Assembly (NCBI RefSeq): GCF_023701745.1
Contig: NZ_JAJOZB010000001.1
Location: 1,178,001 to 1,242,000, forward strand
Reading direction: 5' to 3'
Length of the DNA: 64,000 nt
Source of the DNA: Streptomyces sp. RKAG293
GTDB taxonomy: Bacteria; Actinomycetota; Actinomycetes; Streptomycetales; Streptomycetaceae
Under the pieces are notes generated by a model, which had not been told where the DNA came from, did not search any database, and worked only from the letters and a program-made list of their open reading frames with translations. The position numbers were made by a program, and so were the translations under genes. Of the stretch, positions 62,254 to 64,000 are shown piece by piece (position 1 is the first letter of the stretch; each line of letters begins with the position of its first letter).

Positions 62254-62682
62254 ATGACCTATCTCAACCCCGTCCACCACATCACCTTCGACGCCGCCGA
62301 TCCGTACCGCCTCGCCGTGTTCTGGGCCGAGCTGACCGGCTACGCGCTGGAGGACTCCGACCCGGGCGACGCCGAGGTGCTCATCGATCCGGGCCAACCG
62401 GGCGTCCCCGGACTGCTGTTCATCCGGGTGCCCGAGGGCAAGTCGGCCAAGAACCGGGTGCACCTGGACATCCAGCCGCCCACCGGTACCCGCGACGAGA
62501 CGGTCGAACGGCTGGCGGGGCTGGGCGCAACCGTGGTCAGTGACCAGCGGAGGCCGGACGGAACGGGATGGGTGTACATGGCCGACCCGGAGGGCAACGA
62601 GTTCTGCGTCGAGCGCAGCGCCCCCGAACGCGCCCGGGCGGCGGCCGAGGCGACGCAGGCGGCTGAAGCAGCGCAGGCATGA
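62254..62682 (+). CDS. VOC family (glyoxalase-like) protein
   Basis: A 142-residue protein. It has HHITFDAADPYRLAVFWAELTGY at the N-terminus, NRVHLDIQPPTG in the middle and YMADPEGNEFCVE as the second metal site. The C-terminal Ala/Gln tail is low-complexity. Substrate is unknown. ATG at 62254 has GGGAG upstream. It is coupled to the GNAT gene by ATGA. Confidence 0.88.
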   Translation: MTYLNPVHHITFDAADPYRLAVFWAELTGYALEDSDPGDAEVLIDPGQPGVPGLLFIRVPEGKSAKNRVHLDIQPPTGTRDETVERLAGLGATVVSDQRRPDGTGWVYMADPEGNEFCVERSAPERARAAAEATQAAEAAQA

Positions 62683-63311
62683 GTCTGCCGCGGATCCTGG
62701 CCGACGTGGAACAGGGCGTCCTGCCCTCCCCGGACGGCGGGGTGACCATGGTGCCGCAGCCTTCGGAGCGGGACGCCGGGGTCTTCTCCTTCGCCGCGCA
62801 CGCCGTCCTGTTCACCGATACCGACCACGACTGGATGCGCGGCCTGCTGGCCCCCGGCGATCTCGCCGCACCGCTCAGCCCCGCGTTCCTGGACGCCCTG
62901 GGCCGGCGCGTCGGCCGGCGGGTGGAGAACATCGACATGATGCTGCTCGCCCGGCCGCTGCCGGGGCCGCCGGATCTGCGACTGGAGCCGGCCACCGACC
63001 GCGCCCATCCGCGGATCGCCCGCGCGCTGCGGCGCCGTGACGATGTACGGGCCTGGACGACACCTGGCGGCACCGTACTGATCGGCCGGGGCGTCGGCGG
63101 CCGCTGGGAAGCGGCCCTGGAGGTCGACCCCGGCGCGCGCGGAACGGGTCTGGGCCGCCGCCTCGCCCGCGCCGCCCGCCACCTGGTGCCCGACGGCCGT
63201 CCGCTGTGGGCCCAGATCGCCCCGGGCAACGCCGCCAGCGTGCGCGCCTTCCTGGCCGCCGGATACGTCCCGGTGGGTGCGGAGGCGCTCCTGGTCGCGG
63301 CCCAGGGCTGA
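62679..63311 (+). CDS. GNAT family N-acetyltransferase
   Basis: A 210-residue acetyltransferase. The acetyl-CoA loop is in the C-terminal half (VDPGARGTGLGRRLARAA), followed by NAASVRAFLAAGY. The N-terminal ~110 residues form a separate region with no clear match. Substrate is unknown. It overlaps the VOC gene by 4 bases. Confidence 0.88.
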   Translation: MSLPRILADVEQGVLPSPDGGVTMVPQPSERDAGVFSFAAHAVLFTDTDHDWMRGLLAPGDLAAPLSPAFLDALGRRVGRRVENIDMMLLARPLPGPPDLRLEPATDRAHPRIARALRRRDDVRAWTTPGGTVLIGRGVGGRWEAALEVDPGARGTGLGRRLARAARHLVPDGRPLWAQIAPGNAASVRAFLAAGYVPVGAEALLVAAQG

Positions 63312-63381
63312 CGTCCCGGTCCGGTCTCCCGGGCCCCGATCACGGCACACCGGTCACGGCGCACCGGCCGCGTCGCACCGC

Positions 63382-63810
63382 TCACTGCACCGGAACCGCC
63401 CAGGGGAGCATGATCCAGACGGTCTTGCCGCCGTCCGGCGTGGGGGTGACCGAGAGCCGGCCGCCGGATTCCGCGGTGAGGTGGCGGATGATGACCATGC
63501 CGCGCCCGTTGTCCTGCTGGACGGCGGCCGGCAGCCGCTGCGGCCAGCGCGGATGGCTGTCGGTGACCCCGATCCGCAGGTGCTCGGACCGCTCCAGCTG
63601 GACGTCCACGGTGAAGGTGGGTGACTGGCCGAGCGTGTGCAGCACGGCGTTGGTGGCGAGTTCGGAGACGATCAGCCGCACCGCGTCGACGGCGGGCGCG
63701 TTCTCCGGCATCCCCCAGTCCGCCAGCAGCCCGCACACGTACCGGCGAGCCGTGGTGACCGAGGCGGGGTCGCTCGGCAGGGTGACGGATGCTTCCTGGA
63801 GGTCTGCCAT
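63382..63810 (-). CDS. anti-sigma-like ATP-binding protein (HATPase_c_2)
   Basis: A 142-residue serine-kinase-like ATPase. The N-box SELATNAVLHT lies near residue 50 and the G box NGRGMVIIRHL near residue 100. Many such proteins regulate sigma factors in Streptomyces; the partner is not visible here. The C-terminal end (GGKTVWIMLPW) is typical. Confidence 0.9.
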   Translation of the reverse strand: MADLQEASVTLPSDPASVTTARRYVCGLLADWGMPENAPAVDAVRLIVSELATNAVLHTLGQSPTFTVDVQLERSEHLRIGVTDSHPRWPQRLPAAVQQDNGRGMVIIRHLTAESGGRLSVTPTPDGGKTVWIMLPWAVPVQ

Positions 63811-64000
63811 GGCGACGCTGTCCCTTTCCCGCCGTGCCCCGAGACTCCGTCGTGCGGTCTGCCCGCAGGGAGCCGCGGACGGCTACTTCGCGCCAGAGTG
63901 CCACCTATGGTGCCGCTAATGCGGCCGATCCACAGCGATATGCATATATCTGTCGCTCAAAGCGGTGAACCCTGCTACGCGAGAACGTATTCAGGCGCAG
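63811..64000. other. promoter region of the anti-sigma-like gene and right window edge
   Basis: 190 bases with an AT-rich ATATGCATAT palindrome at 63938-63947, about 130 bases before the gene. It may be an operator. No gene was recognised before the edge. Confidence 0.4.

Overview
The window is about 72% GC, and almost every gene has the codon bias, GTG/TTG starts, [16 protein letters not shown] and gene families of a Streptomyces chromosome (or a very close actinomycete). Typical markers are an NAD-dependent ligase, a FUSC membrane protein, MurT/GatD, a DUF1707 protein, zinc-free L33/L31 paralogues, a Ku/LigD-type repair locus and a ureABCFGD operon. No prophage, insertion sequence, tRNA, rRNA or CRISPR array was seen. 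The region looks like vertically inherited chromosome with small accessory patches.

Layout. 1-6.1 kb: the 5' part of ligA (runs off the left edge), a zinc-ribbon peptide, hutD and an ehuBCDA ectoine/amino-acid ABC importer closed by a strong hairpin. 6.4-16.1 kb: a CoA-transferase, a NUDIX hydrolase, a Tat-exported lactonase, a secreted GH27 alpha-galactosidase with two NPCBM domains, a peroxiredoxin, a membrane Ser/Thr kinase and an MFS exporter. 16.4-23.3 kb: an unrecognised 57-residue peptide gene, an SRPBCC protein, a universal stress protein facing a winged-helix regulator, a proline-rich peptide, a FUSC transporter, a flavoprotein and a PASTA lipoprotein. 23.3-33.3 kb: an acyl-CoA dehydrogenase divergent from a TetR regulator with twin operators, peptide deformylase, murT-gatD, pfkA, a CtaG-like copper protein and an acyltransferase. 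33.5-38.8 kb: a PARG-like macrodomain hydrolase overlapping a YbaK-cupin fusion, a DUF1772 protein, a modular secreted lectin and a Mut7-C protein. 38.8-46 kb: a PPOX-type flavoprotein, a LacI regulator with two matching operators, zinc-free rpmG/rpmE behind a Zur-like site, AraC/VOC genes and a split NHEJ locus (ku, polymerase, ligase). 45.9-51 kb: a MarR-type regulator divergent from an ABC exporter, then small proteins and a cold-shock protein. 51-58.2 kb: a secreted tripeptidyl-aminopeptidase-like enzyme, a MazF/PemK-like gene and the urease operon with a GlnR-like site. 58.4-64 kb: an M28 aminopeptidase, a Phd-type antitoxin divergent from clpP with a coupled small gene, an NlpC/P60 hydrolase under a ydaO-type (c-di-AMP) riboswitch, VOC and GNAT genes and an anti-sigma-like ATPase.

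Most promising leads: (i) the ydaO-type riboswitch whose closing stem contains the ribosome binding site of the NlpC/P60 gene; (ii) the Phd / clpP / small-protein cluster around a shared palindrome; (iii) the coupled PARG and YbaK-cupin pair behind a leaderless mini-ORF; (iv) the MarR-type regulator with a DNA-encoded heptad-repeat tail; (v) the unrecognised 57-residue peptide gene. None is proven; each is an inference from sequence. All identifications come from motif recognition, without database searches.
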